A stretch of 15,103 nucleotides of DNA from Bordetella parapertussis. Lineage in GTDB: Bacteria; Pseudomonadota; Gammaproteobacteria; Burkholderiales; Burkholderiaceae_B. Location: the NCBI GenBank assembly GCA_945868195.1, contig CAMBLP010000041.1, positions 1 through 15,103 of the forward strand, given 5' to 3'. Of this stretch, positions 6,570-15,103 are shown piece after piece. Below the pieces are notes generated by a model. It ran no database searches and was not told the DNA's origin. It worked only from the letters and a program-made list of their open reading frames with translations. A program made the translations under genes and the position numbers. The first letter of the stretch is position 1, and each line of letters begins with the position of its first letter.

Positions 6570-8093
6570 ATGTCCAAGCAGCCTCCAATGCCCGCCATCC
6601 CCGCTATCGTCGCCCAGTGGATCCACGGCAAAGCCGTCACTCACCCCGGCGCCCGGAGTCAGGATGTCTTTAATCCCGCGACAGGCCAAGCGACCCGCAA
6701 GGTTGAGCTTGCAAGCCTAGAGACTGTTCATGCGGCAGTTGCGAGTGCAAAAGCCGCTTTTCCCGAGTGGTCGGATACACCCCCGATTCGCCGTGCGCGC
6801 ATCATGAACAACTTTCTGGCCTTGCTCAACACCCACAAAGACGAGCTCGCCTCCATCATCACGCAAGAGCACGGCAAAGTCTTTACCGATGCCCAGGGTG
6901 AGGTCATGCGCGGCATCGATATTGTCGAGTTCGCTTGCGGCATGCCCCAATTGCTCAAAGGCGACTTCACGGACCAGGTCTCGACCGGCATCGACAACTG
7001 GACCTTGCGCCAGCCGCTCGGCGTTGTTGCCGGCATTACGCCGTTTAACTTTCCCTGCATGGTGCCTTGCTGGATGTTCCCCGTCGCGATTGCGGCTGGC
7101 AACTGTTTTGTGCTCAAACCTAGCGAACGCGATCCCTCGGCTTCGATTTTCATGGCTGAGTTATTTAAAAAAGCAGGCCTGCCTGATGGCGTGTTTAACG
7201 TTGTTCAGGGCGACAAAGTCGCGGTCGACGGTTTACTTGAGCACCCTGATGTCAAAGCCATCAGCTTTGTCGGTTCGACGCCGATTGCTCAATACATCTA
7301 TCAGCGCGGCGCCGACCTCGGCAAACGCGTACAGGCCCTCGGTGGCGCGAAAAACCATATGGTCGTGATGCCTGATGCCGACATCGAGCAAGCGGTTGAC
7401 GGATTGATTGGTGCGGCCTACGGCTCTGCTGGCGAGCGCTGTATGGCGATTTCCGTCGCGGTGTTAGTGGGCGATGTCGCCGACAAGATTGTGCCTTTGC
7501 TTGCCGAGCGGGCGAAAACACTCAAAATCAAAAATGGTCTGGAGCTCGATGCTGAAATGGGTCCAATTGTGACGCGTCAAGCCCTCGAACGCATCGAGGG
7601 GTACATTGACATCGGCGTCAAAGAAGGCGCCAAACTGGTGGTGGACGGTCGCGGCATCAAGGTTCCCGGTCACGAGCAAGGCTTTTTCACCGGCGGCTCA
7701 CTGTTTGATCATGTCACACCAGAAATGCGCATCTATAAAGAAGAGATTTTCGGGCCTGTCCTGGGCTGCGTTCGCGTCAAAGACTTCGCGCAAGCCGTTG
7801 ACCTCATTAATGCCCATGAGTTCGGCAATGGCGTGTCCTGCTACACCCGTGACGGTAACGTTGCCCGTGAGTTTGGTCGTCGCATTCAGGTCGGGATGGT
7901 CGGCATCAACGTGCCGATTCCTGTGCCGATGGCCTGGCATGGTTTTGGTGGTTGGAAAAAGAGCTTGTTTGGTGACATGCATGCCTACGGCGAAGAAGGT
8001 GTACGTTTCTACACCAAGCAAAAGTCCATCATGCAACGCTGGCCTGAAACCATCGGCAAAGGTGCCGAGTTTGTCATGCCAACCGCTAAGTAA
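6570..8093 (+). CDS. mmsA: methylmalonate-semialdehyde dehydrogenase (CoA-acylating)
   Basis: A 507-residue aldehyde dehydrogenase of the MmsA/IolA group. Visible residues are the oxyanion Asn160 in TPFNFPC, the cofactor Lys183 in LKPSE, the catalytic Cys291 in [10 protein letters not shown], and [17 protein letters not shown] (256-263) replaces the general-base Glu motif of hydrolytic ALDHs, which is characteristic of this CoA-dependent subfamily. It oxidises methylmalonate semialdehyde (and malonate semialdehyde) with NAD+ and CoA to propionyl-CoA (acetyl-CoA) and CO2 in valine, beta-alanine or inositol breakdown. A good AAAGGA ribosome site precedes the ATG. No mmsB or valine-catabolic partner is in the window; queC follows 14 bases later. 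Confidence 0.95.
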   Translation: MSKQPPMPAIPAIVAQWIHGKAVTHPGARSQDVFNPATGQATRKVELASLETVHAAVASAKAAFPEWSDTPPIRRARIMNNFLALLNTHKDELASIITQEHGKVFTDAQGEVMRGIDIVEFACGMPQLLKGDFTDQVSTGIDNWTLRQPLGVVAGITPFNFPCMVPCWMFPVAIAAGNCFVLKPSERDPSASIFMAELFKKAGLPDGVFNVVQGDKVAVDGLLEHPDVKAISFVGSTPIAQYIYQRGADLGKRVQALGGAKNHMVVMPDADIEQAVDGLIGAAYGSAGERCMAISVAVLVGDVADKIVPLLAERAKTLKIKNGLELDAEMGPIVTRQALERIEGYIDIGVKEGAKLVVDGRGIKVPGHEQGFFTGGSLFDHVTPEMRIYKEEIFGPVLGCVRVKDFAQAVDLINAHEFGNGVSCYTRDGNVAREFGRRIQVGMVGINVPIPVPMAWHGFGGWKKSLFGDMHAYGEEGVRFYTKQKSIMQRWPETIGKGAEFVMPTAK

Positions 8094-8107
8094 GATCGGG
8101 ATAAAGG

Positions 8108-8803
8108 ATGACAAAAAGAGCGGTGTGTTTGCTAAGCGGTGGTCTAGACTCGACCACCGTGCTTGCGATCGCGCAAAACGAGGGTTACGAGGTGTTTGCC
8201 CTGAGTTTTCGCTACGGACAGCGTCACTCGGTCGAGCTTGAAAAAGCCACGGCTTTTGCGCGTGCCCGCGGTGTCTCACAGCACGTTATTTTGGATTTAG
8301 ACCTACGCAGTTTTGGTGGGTCTGCTCTCACCGCCGACATTCCTGTTCCCAAAGGACATTCTGTTGGCGACATCAGTACGGGCATCCCTATCACCTATGT
8401 ACCCGCTCGCAATACGATTTTTTTGAGCTTAGCCCTGGGATGGGCTGAGGTACTTGGGGCCCAGGATATTTTTGTGGGCGTCAATGCGATGGACTACAGT
8501 GGCTATCCCGACTGTCGCCCCGAATACATCGAGGCCTTTGAGCACTTGGGCAACCTTGCCACTAAAGCCGGTGTCGAAGGTCATCAGCGCCTCAAGATTC
8601 GCGCGCCACTGATTAAAATGACCAAAGCCGACATCATTCGGCGTGGCATGGAGTTAGGTGTGGATTTTTCTGAAACAACGAGTTGTTACGATCCGAGTCC
8701 GGCGGGTGCGCCTTGCAAACAGTGTGATTCGTGCTTGCTCCGTACCAAGGGATTTTCTGAGCTGGGTCTGACTGATCCGCTTGATCATAAGTTTCACTCT
8801 TAA
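8108..8803 (+). CDS. queC: 7-cyano-7-deazaguanine synthase
   Basis: A 231-residue PP-loop ATPase, the normal length for QueC. SGGLDST (10-16) is the ATP-pyrophosphatase loop, and Cys193, Cys203, Cys206 and Cys209 (C-x9-CKQCDSC) form the zinc site of the family. It converts 7-carboxy-7-deazaguanine to preQ0 with ATP and ammonia, on the way to queuosine in tRNA. GGGA 6 bases before the ATG serves as ribosome site. The usual partners queD, queE and queF are not adjacent; it sits between mmsA and glpK with 14- and 18-base gaps, so it is probably transcribed with them. Confidence 0.96.
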   Translation: MTKRAVCLLSGGLDSTTVLAIAQNEGYEVFALSFRYGQRHSVELEKATAFARARGVSQHVILDLDLRSFGGSALTADIPVPKGHSVGDISTGIPITYVPARNTIFLSLALGWAEVLGAQDIFVGVNAMDYSGYPDCRPEYIEAFEHLGNLATKAGVEGHQRLKIRAPLIKMTKADIIRRGMELGVDFSETTSCYDPSPAGAPCKQCDSCLLRTKGFSELGLTDPLDHKFHS

Positions 8804-8821
8804 TACGTATAGAGTCTGAAA

Positions 8822-10330
8822 ATGATGCAATACATTCTTGCACTTGATCAAGGCACCACCAGTTCGAGAGCGATTCTTTTTGATGCAAACGGCTCTGTTG
8901 CTGACTCGGCACAGCAAGAATACACGCAACACTTTCCACAGCCAGGCTGGGTGGAGCATGACGGCCGCGATATCTGGGTGTCACAACTTGGGGTTGCCAA
9001 AACACTCATCCATCGATGTCCAAACCCGAGTAGTATCGCTGCCATCGCGATCACCAACCAGCGCGAAACAACACTTCTGTGGGACCGGAAAACAGGTCAG
9101 CCTTTAGGCCCGGCAATTGTTTGGCAAGATCGACGTACGGCAGACCAGTGCGCGACGATGCGTGAACAAGGTCTTACAGAACTGATTCAGGCCAAGACGG
9201 GGCTAGTCCTAGATGCTTATTTTTCTGGGACAAAATTAGCCTGGCTACTTGACAACATTGACGGCGCCAGAGCGCGCGCCGAACGGGGCGAACTCGCCTT
9301 TGGCACGGTTGACAGCTGGCTCGTCTGGAATCTGACGGCAGGCGCCTCGCACATCACTGATGTCAGCAACGCATCTCGAACGCTTTTGTTTAACTTGCAT
9401 ACGCTGGACTGGGACGACGAACTGCTGACATTATTTAACATTCCGCGCGCAGTCTTACCAACGATCGTACCAAGCGCCGGCCAGCTGGCGCAGTCAAGTC
9501 CCTCTGTTCTCGGGCACGCTATTCCTATTACTGCGATGATCGGGGATCAGCAGGCCGCGACTTTTGGTCAAGGGTGTTTTAAAGCCGGCATGGCGAAAAA
9601 CACGTATGGCACAGGTTGTTTTATGCTGCTCAACACAGGCTCGGAGCCCGTTGCGAGCCGTCATCATTTATTAACCACCGTCGGCTGGCAACGCGTCACC
9701 CCTGAGTCAACCGGATGGCAGACGACATACTGCCTTGAGGCCTCCGTCTTTATGGGAGGCGCCACCATACAGTGGTTACGCGACGGTCTAAACATCATTC
9801 AAACTGCCACCGAAGTCGAAGCGCTAGCGCTCAGCGTCCCTGACGTCGGTGATACGTATCTGGTGCCCGCCTTCACGGGTCTAGGTGCGCCACACTGGGA
9901 CGGTCACGCGCGCGGCACGTTGATTGGCATGACACGCGGCACAACGAAAGCGCACATTGCCCGCGCAGCACTCGAGGCGATCGCACTCCAAGTCGCCGAT
10001 GTGTTTGATGCGATGCAAAAGGATGCCGGGCTCAGCCTCTCGGAGTTGCGGGTGGATGGCGGCGCGTCCAAAAACAACCTACTTTTGCAAATACAAGCCA
10101 ATATGCTTGGGGTGCCCGTGATCCGTCCAAAAATTGTGGAAACGACGGCGCTGGGTGCCGCCTACCTCGGCGGCTTGGCAGCCGGCCTTTGGTCAAGCAC
10201 CGATCAAATTACAGGACTCTGGCAAGAGGATAAGCGCTTCGAACCTCAATGGACCGACACCGAACGCACCATCAAACGCGCCCGTTGGCAACAAGCCGTC
10301 GAACGCGCCAAATCTTGGTCACAGGACTAA
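8822..10330 (+). CDS. glpK: glycerol kinase
   Basis: A 502-residue FGGY-family sugar kinase of standard GlpK length. [10 protein letters not shown] (8-17) is the N-terminal phosphate-binding loop, ITNQRET marks the first domain, and VDGGASKNN with a helix-rich C-terminal FGGY region ([17 protein letters not shown]) closes the ATP site. It phosphorylates glycerol with ATP to sn-glycerol 3-phosphate in the cytoplasm. glpD follows 9 bases later and uses the product, so the two form a functional pair. Two adjacent ATGs (8822, 8825) could both start it; only a weak purine-rich stretch precedes them. No glpF or glpR is in the window. Confidence 0.96.
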   Translation: MMQYILALDQGTTSSRAILFDANGSVADSAQQEYTQHFPQPGWVEHDGRDIWVSQLGVAKTLIHRCPNPSSIAAIAITNQRETTLLWDRKTGQPLGPAIVWQDRRTADQCATMREQGLTELIQAKTGLVLDAYFSGTKLAWLLDNIDGARARAERGELAFGTVDSWLVWNLTAGASHITDVSNASRTLLFNLHTLDWDDELLTLFNIPRAVLPTIVPSAGQLAQSSPSVLGHAIPITAMIGDQQAATFGQGCFKAGMAKNTYGTGCFMLLNTGSEPVASRHHLLTTVGWQRVTPESTGWQTTYCLEASVFMGGATIQWLRDGLNIIQTATEVEALALSVPDVGDTYLVPAFTGLGAPHWDGHARGTLIGMTRGTTKAHIARAALEAIALQVADVFDAMQKDAGLSLSELRVDGGASKNNLLLQIQANMLGVPVIRPKIVETTALGAAYLGGLAAGLWSSTDQITGLWQEDKRFEPQWTDTERTIKRARWQQAVERAKSWSQD

Positions 10331-10339
10331 ACGAGGACC

Positions 10340-11953
10340 ATGACAACGGCCCAAACCAACCCTTTGTTCCAGCGCGTGCTTGCTGCACCACAGACGACCG
10401 AGCGCAGAGACATTCTGTCTCGACTCGAACGTGCGACACCTTACGATCTTGCGATCATCGGAGGCGGTGCGACGGGTCTCGGACTGGCCTTGGACGCCGC
10501 TTCGCGTGGCTTTTCTGTCGTGTTAATTGAGGCGGCCGACTTTTCCAAGGGAACCTCCTCTCGCTCGACCAAACTTGTCCACGGTGGCGTGCGCTATCTC
10601 GCACAGGGCAATATCTCTCTTGTGTACGAAGCGCTTCACGAACGCTCGACACTTTTGCATAATGCGCCACACCTCGCGCGGGCACTCTCCTTTGTGATGC
10701 CCTGCTATCGCTTCTGGGAAATGCCTTTTTATGGCGCAGGTCTCCTTTTCTATGACTTGCTGGCCGGACGTCGAAGCCTTGGTCGCACCCATTTTCACGG
10801 TGTCGATGCCACGCAAGCCGCTCTCCCCAATCTCAACAGCAAAAAGCTGAAAGGGTCGGTTCAATATTGGGATGGTCAATTTGATGATGCGCGCCTCGCG
10901 TTGGCACTCACTCGCACGGCCGCACAACAGGGTGCCACACTCCTTAATTACTGTCGCGCCGTTGAGTTACTGCATAATGCGGACAATCGCGTCAATGGCA
11001 TTTTGGCTCAAGATATGGAAACGGGTTTGCCCTATACCATTCAGGCCACATGCGTCGTCAATGCGACTGGTGTGTGGGTCGACGAAGTGCGACAGCTTGA
11101 TGACGAAGCAAGTCAGGCGATCGTCGCGCCAAGTCAAGGTGTGCATGTTGTCGTTGATCAAGAGTTCCTTCCGGGTGACCATGCTCTCATCGTCCCGCAT
11201 ACCAGCGACGGTCGCGTCTTATTTGCTGTCCCTTGGCTCGGCAAAGTGATACTCGGCACAACGGATACGCCTCGGCATGACCTCAGCCAAGAGCCGGAGC
11301 CCTTTCATGAGGAGCTGGAATTTATTTTGCGCGAAGCAGGAAAATACTTGCGACGTCCACCTACTCGCGCAGATATCAAAAGTATCTGGGTCGGACTTCG
11401 TCCTCTGGTCAAGCCACCCACCGATGCCTCAGGTCAAACAAAAAAAATCAGTCGCGAGCACACTGTACTAATGAGCCCCAGTCAGCTCGTGACGGTAACC
11501 GGTGGCAAATGGACCACCTACCGTGCGATGGCAGAGGATGTACTCAAGCACTGCTTTGAATCAAAGCTGCTTGCCGCGAAAGCGCCCTGCGCGACCGAAA
11601 ACCTAGTGCTGGTGGGTGCGCAAGCAGGGCAAGACGTCAAACACTCGATGCATGAAGCACCTAGCCTGGCGGCCTACGGCGATGAGGCTTGCTTTGTACA
11701 AGCGCTGCCTGGAGCAGAACAAACGCTCGGCGGCGGACTCACGGCTGCGATGGTGAGGTTTGCCGTACGCTACGAATATGCACGCAACGTCGAGGATGTT
11801 TTGGCAAGGCGCTCGCGTCTACTCTTTCTTGATGCCCGACTTGCAGCCACCATGGCGCCCGCGGTCAGCGAAATCATCGCTGAAGAAACCGGCCAAGATC
11901 CAGGCTTGAACGCATTTATTGCACTAGCAGCGCACTACACAAGCTTGCCTTAA
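10340..11953 (+). CDS. glpD: aerobic glycerol-3-phosphate dehydrogenase
   Basis: A 537-residue FAD flavoprotein. The Rossmann fold DLAIIGGGATGLG (36-48) binds FAD, and SSRSTKLVHGGVRYL (73-87) is the signature of FAD-dependent G3P dehydrogenases. A C-terminal DAO_C-type domain covers ~400-525. It oxidises sn-glycerol 3-phosphate to dihydroxyacetone phosphate and passes electrons to the quinone pool as a peripheral inner-membrane enzyme. GAGG lies close before the ATG, and the 9-base gap to glpK indicates one transcript. It converges on the GMC oxidoreductase gene with only 8 bases between the two stops. It is about 35 residues longer than E. coli GlpD. Confidence 0.95.
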   Translation: MTTAQTNPLFQRVLAAPQTTERRDILSRLERATPYDLAIIGGGATGLGLALDAASRGFSVVLIEAADFSKGTSSRSTKLVHGGVRYLAQGNISLVYEALHERSTLLHNAPHLARALSFVMPCYRFWEMPFYGAGLLFYDLLAGRRSLGRTHFHGVDATQAALPNLNSKKLKGSVQYWDGQFDDARLALALTRTAAQQGATLLNYCRAVELLHNADNRVNGILAQDMETGLPYTIQATCVVNATGVWVDEVRQLDDEASQAIVAPSQGVHVVVDQEFLPGDHALIVPHTSDGRVLFAVPWLGKVILGTTDTPRHDLSQEPEPFHEELEFILREAGKYLRRPPTRADIKSIWVGLRPLVKPPTDASGQTKKISREHTVLMSPSQLVTVTGGKWTTYRAMAEDVLKHCFESKLLAAKAPCATENLVLVGAQAGQDVKHSMHEAPSLAAYGDEACFVQALPGAEQTLGGGLTAAMVRFAVRYEYARNVEDVLARRSRLLFLDARLAATMAPAVSEIIAEETGQDPGLNAFIALAAHYTSLP

Positions 11954-11967
11954 TCGCAGGTTCAAGC
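11943..11967. terminator. possible bidirectional hairpin at the convergent glpD/GMC junction
   Basis: GCTTG (11943-11947) pairs with CAAGC (11963-11967), extended inside by CCT/AGG with a two-base bulge and a seven-base loop. It lies exactly across the two convergent stops. The stem is short and no strong T-run follows on either strand, so it is at best a weak terminator. Confidence 0.25.
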
Positions 11968-13560
11968 CTTTGCGGCATCCTCAAGAATCAAGTCCGCTCC
12001 ACGCTCGGCCACCATCATCACAGGCGATTGCGTATTACCCGACACCATTGCGGGCATCACCGAGGCATCGACAATACGTAATCCTCGCAAGCCTTTAAAG
12101 CGCAACCTGACATCCACCACGGCCTCGCTATCCGAACCCATGCGACACGTGCCAATTGGATGATAGATCGTTTGACCATTAGCACGTCCGAAATCCAACC
12201 ACTCTTGGTCTGTTTGGACGGTCGGCCCAGGGCTCATTTCAAAATCAATATAGTTTGCCAATGCCGGCTTTCCAACGATCTGTCGTGCGATTTTCATGCC
12301 ATCGATCAAGGTTTGACGATCTTCGTCTGTTGCTAAAAAATTAGGGCGGATTGCGGGCCCCTGGGCGAGGTCGTTTGATTTGCAATGGATACTGCCTTGC
12401 GAAGTCGGACGCAAGCCCGCAACTCCGATTGTCATACCCGGCGCGCTGTCTAACTTGCGGATCGCCGCATTGGCATAACTTGCATGCATAAAGAAGTACT
12501 GCACATCAGGCGTCGCCATGTGTGGCTTTGTTTTGGCGAAACCGTGCACAAGGCCTGTGCCCAAAGTCATCAAGCCTTTGCGTTGCGTAAAGTACTGCAG
12601 GGCAGCCACGCCGACTCGCCAACCCTGCGCAAGCTCATTCAATGTTTGTGTATTTTTAACGCGCCAATTCATCCGCGTCGCAAAATGATCAATATAGTTT
12701 TCACCTACACGCGGTGCGGCGTGCACAAGCGGTATACCTAGCCTGTGCAACAACGCTGGATCACCAATACCCGAAAGCTCGAGCAACTGGGGTGTTTGGA
12801 CCGCACCAGCAGCGAGAACAACCTCAAGCGTAGCGTTGACTGTGTGGGTCCCGGCCGAATCCCGATAGGTCACGCCAGTACACATGCCTTCGGCTACATT
12901 AACCTTGGTCACCATCGCACCTGTACGCACGGTCAAATTTTTACGCTGCCGGACTGGATTGAGATACCCCTCCACCACACTCCAGCGCTGTCCGTCTTTT
13001 TGCGCGACTTGGTAGTAACCAAAACCTTCTTGGGTTTGACCGTTGTAGTCCTGCGTCAAGGGTTGTCCGTCTTGTGCAGCTGCCTGCAACAAGGCATGCG
13101 CAAGCGGATAACGCTCGCTCACTTGATGAATATGCATAGGCCCTTGCTTGCCGCGTGCGTCATCACCCGGCAAATAGGTTTCCATCTTTTTGAAATAAGG
13201 CGCGACGTCCTGCGCAGACCATCCCGTTGCCCCAAGTTTGGCCCAGTGGTCGTAGTCCTCGGGTTGCCCGTGCACGTAAATCATGCCATTAATCAAACTC
13301 GAGCCGCCAAGTCCCTTGCCACGAGGAATCGCAATTTTTCGTCCCAAGGTATTTTCCTCAGGCTCGGTTTCAAAACGCCAGTTGTAAATCGGATCGTTGA
13401 GCAGCTTGGTAAAGCCCGCAGGGATCTTGATCCACATACTCTTGGGTTCGCCTCCGGCCTCTAACATCAACACGGTATAGCGCCCATGAGCGGTTAAGCG
13501 ATTGGCCAGCACGCAGGCTGCCGTTCCGCCGCCCACAATCACATAGTCGAACTGTTCCAT
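11962..13560 (-). CDS. GMC-family FAD-dependent oxidoreductase (choline/alcohol dehydrogenase-like)
   Basis: A 532-residue GMC oxidoreductase. DYVIVGGGTAACVLANRL (5-22) is the FAD-binding fold, RGKGLGGSSLINGM (80-93) the first GMC signature and AGAVQTPQLLELSGIG (251-266) the second. The active-site His467 (YHPIGTCRMG) and Asn509 (GNTQSP) are present. By family it oxidises an alcohol to an aldehyde or ketone, with electrons to quinone or another acceptor; the substrate cannot be told. No signal peptide is seen. I chose ATG 13560 because it overlaps the stop of the upstream AroE-like gene by one base (TAATG). A GTG at 13638 would add 26 residues before the nucleotide-binding fold, inside that gene. 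The tight coupling suggests that the two enzymes act in one pathway. Confidence 0.93.
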   Translation of the reverse strand: MEQFDYVIVGGGTAACVLANRLTAHGRYTVLMLEAGGEPKSMWIKIPAGFTKLLNDPIYNWRFETEPEENTLGRKIAIPRGKGLGGSSLINGMIYVHGQPEDYDHWAKLGATGWSAQDVAPYFKKMETYLPGDDARGKQGPMHIHQVSERYPLAHALLQAAAQDGQPLTQDYNGQTQEGFGYYQVAQKDGQRWSVVEGYLNPVRQRKNLTVRTGAMVTKVNVAEGMCTGVTYRDSAGTHTVNATLEVVLAAGAVQTPQLLELSGIGDPALLHRLGIPLVHAAPRVGENYIDHFATRMNWRVKNTQTLNELAQGWRVGVAALQYFTQRKGLMTLGTGLVHGFAKTKPHMATPDVQYFFMHASYANAAIRKLDSAPGMTIGVAGLRPTSQGSIHCKSNDLAQGPAIRPNFLATDEDRQTLIDGMKIARQIVGKPALANYIDFEMSPGPTVQTDQEWLDFGRANGQTIYHPIGTCRMGSDSEAVVDVRLRFKGLRGLRIVDASVMPAMVSGNTQSPVMMVAERGADLILEDAAKA

Positions 13561-14357
13561 TACTTTGCGACTCCCATAAAGTCCGCCATCAATTCGATCT
13601 GACACTCCAGCATTGGCAATCCATATTGTATTTGGCACCCTTTCTCTTGGGCAACAAGCAGCAAGGGTGTTAAGGCAGGCGTCATAATAATTTCCGCAAC
13701 AATTTGTCGCGCGTTCAAACCGCTCACATCCATGGGCAGTGGGTCGCCAGATTTCATGCCCAGCGAGGTGGCATTGATCACCAAATCGTAACCAGCAGGA
13801 CTCGCACCGACCACTGACATCGGCACCTCTGGATAAACAGCTTGCAACCGCGCGACGATGTCTTGCGCTTTAGTTTGTGTTCGGTTGTAGAGGTCTACAC
13901 ATGCAACCCCCGCCTCCGCTAGCGCAAAGGCAATCGCTTTGGCCGCTCCACCCGCACCACTCAAAAATACCCGCATGCCGCCTGGTTCGATACCGTGCTG
14001 GCGCAAACCGCCCACAAACCCGCGTCCATCTAGGATATCGCCAGACAGGCTGCCGTCCGCATTACGGCGCACAATATTGACCGCCCCGACCAGACGCGCT
14101 GCAGGCGTGATGTCATCGCACAGGTCTACCATCGCGGTCTTGTGTGGCACTGTCGCAATCATGCCGCCAAAATTCAACACCCCGCGCAAAGCCTCGACGA
14201 ATGCTGGCAAACCCTCTGGCGCGACATGCATCGGCACTAAGACTCCGTCTGTGCCTCTCTTTTCAAAGACCTTTCTCATGGTCTGCGGAGTCTTAACCTG
14301 CGAGACAGGATCAGCCACGATGCCATAGAGTCGTGTGTTACCTGTAATTTCCATCAT
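13560..14357 (-). CDS. shikimate dehydrogenase (AroE)-family protein with altered substrate site
   Basis: A 265-residue AroE-fold protein. Catalytic Lys73 (TVPHK), Asn94 (GAVN), Asp110 (GDILDG) and Gln253 are kept. The NADP loop is GAGGAAKA (134-141), with NRT at 158-160 as in NADP-specific members. Residues that hold shikimate in E. coli AroE are changed: the SxS motif after Pro reads QVKTP (Val21, Thr23), and the Asn of NVTVP is Ile67. It is therefore probably a paralogue acting on another hydroxy or keto acid ring compound, not the biosynthetic enzyme. It leads a two-gene unit with the GMC oxidoreductase. The start is ATG at 14357 or the next codon; no clear ribosome site is seen. A true but divergent shikimate or quinate dehydrogenase remains possible. 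Confidence 0.85.
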   Translation of the reverse strand: MMEITGNTRLYGIVADPVSQVKTPQTMRKVFEKRGTDGVLVPMHVAPEGLPAFVEALRGVLNFGGMIATVPHKTAMVDLCDDITPAARLVGAVNIVRRNADGSLSGDILDGRGFVGGLRQHGIEPGGMRVFLSGAGGAAKAIAFALAEAGVACVDLYNRTQTKAQDIVARLQAVYPEVPMSVVGASPAGYDLVINATSLGMKSGDPLPMDVSGLNARQIVAEIIMTPALTPLLLVAQEKGCQIQYGLPMLECQIELMADFMGVAK

Positions 14358-14405
14358 AATGTCAGCGAGTGTTTGATTTTCAGACTTAGATGCTGGAGTT
14401 TACCC
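14358..14405. promoter_or_regulatory. divergent intergenic region, AroE-like gene / hydrolase gene
   Basis: These 48 bases lie between two divergent starts and must carry at least one promoter. GGAG at 14395-14398, seven bases before the hydrolase ATG, is a clear ribosome site. No pair of -35/-10 boxes stands out, and no operator palindrome was found. The short spacing means the two promoters would overlap. Confidence 0.4.
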
Positions 14406-15103
14406 ATGAATCGCTTGAGACGACTCTTTCGGATGCTGTCTATGGCACTTTGGCCCACCCTTTGCCCTGTACTCGGTTTTGCAGCACCTGTGCAACATCA
14501 TATGTTCACTACTTCCGACGGCGTACGACTGCACTATATCGAAGCCGGTCGAGGTAATAAAACGCTTGTGCTGATTCCAGGCTGGCTGATGCCCGCCGCC
14601 GTCTTTGAAAAACAATTCGCAAGCCTTGCCAAGTCATATCGCGTATTGGCGCTTGACCCAAGGTCTCAGGGACTCTCTGAGGTGACGACTCTTTCACACG
14701 CGCCCAAGCGTCGGATTCAGGATATTGATGAGTTTTTAAAGGCCACTCAAGTGCGCGACTTTATCCTCGCGGGTTGGTCCCTAGGTGTGTTGGAATCTCT
14801 CGATTACGTTGCAAACTACAAACCAAAGGGGATACGCGGACTGATTTTGATCGATAACTCTGTGGGAGAAGGAAAACCTCCGGCGGGACGTCGCTCTAAT
14901 TTTGCTCAAACCATGAATGATCCGATTAAGCGCGAGCAATACATGCGTACCTTTAGCCAGGATATTTATCGCAAGCCACCTCCGCCCGTATTGGCACAAG
15001 CCGTTTTAGATTCGGCGCTGCAGGCCGCACCGGATGTCGCGATTCAGTTACTCAACCAACCCTACCCTCGCACATATTGGAGCGAAACCCTTCAAAAACA
15101 ACA
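14406..15103 (+). CDS. exported alpha/beta hydrolase, 3' end outside window
   Basis: The first 232 residues of an alpha/beta-hydrolase-fold protein. Residues 1-27 look like a signal peptide: a basic start (NRLRRLFR), a hydrophobic stretch and a probable cleavage near GFAA. Mature features are the oxyanion-loop IPGW (57-60), the strand VLALDPRSQGLS (80-91) and the nucleophile elbow GWSLG with Ser125. The acid and His of the triad are expected beyond or near the window edge and were not identified. It probably cleaves an ester or related bond in the periplasm or outside the cell; the substrate is unknown. A GGAG ribosome site seven bases upstream supports ATG 14406. The gene is divergent from the AroE-like/GMC pair. 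Confidence 0.88.
   Translation, partial: MNRLRRLFRMLSMALWPTLCPVLGFAAPVQHHMFTTSDGVRLHYIEAGRGNKTLVLIPGWLMPAAVFEKQFASLAKSYRVLALDPRSQGLSEVTTLSHAPKRRIQDIDEFLKATQVRDFILAGWSLGVLESLDYVANYKPKGIRGLILIDNSVGEGKPPAGRRSNFAQTMNDPIKREQYMRTFSQDIYRKPPPPVLAQAVLDSALQAAPDVAIQLLNQPYPRTYWSETLQKQ

Noticed and set aside
7606..8279. Open frames of 211 codons (plus strand) and 193 codons (minus strand) across the mmsA/queC junction
   Set aside because: Both overlap the strongly supported mmsA and queC genes in other frames and show no domain signature.
12745..13464. 239-codon plus-strand open frame opposite the GMC oxidoreductase
   Set aside because: It is wholly antisense to a well-supported gene, has no good ribosome site or family motif, and has an unlikely composition.

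Overview
The window looks like chromosomal DNA from a Gram-negative bacterium, most likely a betaproteobacterium of the Burkholderiales (Alcaligenaceae-like). This rests on moderately high GC by eye, a glpK-glpD pair, an MmsA-type dehydrogenase, queC, and an LpxL-type acyltransferase. The taxonomic call is inference from gene content. No tRNA, rRNA, insertion sequence or CRISPR array was seen, and coding density is very high.

Left half (1-6437, all on the minus strand): a compact run of seven genes that together form a dedicated type II fatty-acid/polyketide assembly line. In transcription order (right to left) they are a FabL-like SDR (probable enoyl reductase), a FabG-like ketoreductase, a long acyl carrier protein, a double-hotdog dehydratase, a complete ketosynthase, a ketosynthase homologue that has lost its nucleophile (chain-length-factor-like), and one open frame fusing an AcpS-type phosphopantetheinyl transferase to an LpxL/HtrB-type acyltransferase. 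The last gene runs off the left edge. The set resembles aryl-polyene/ladderane-type lipid clusters in its KS/KS-like pair, hotdog protein, ACP, KR and LpxL-like enzyme. No aryl-starter genes are visible here, and the FabL-like enzyme and the PPTase-acyltransferase fusion are not what I would expect of a standard aryl-polyene cluster. The likely logic is: the PPTase activates the ACP, KS/KS-like plus KR, DH and possibly ER build a specialised acyl chain, and the LpxL-like domain transfers it to a membrane lipid or glycolipid acceptor. The product is unknown.

Middle (6570-11953, plus strand): central metabolism genes mmsA (methylmalonate-semialdehyde dehydrogenase), queC (queuosine precursor synthesis), glpK and glpD (aerobic glycerol use). 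They are spaced by only 9-18 bases and probably co-transcribed. A 132-base divergent promoter region (6438-6569) separates them from the lipid cluster.

Right end: glpD converges on a two-gene minus-strand unit (14357-11962). This unit holds an AroE/shikimate-dehydrogenase-like protein with altered substrate-binding residues and a GMC-family FAD oxidoreductase, and the two genes overlap by one base (TAATG). Diverging from it is a secreted alpha/beta hydrolase that runs off the right edge. No stretch longer than 300 bases lacks a gene.
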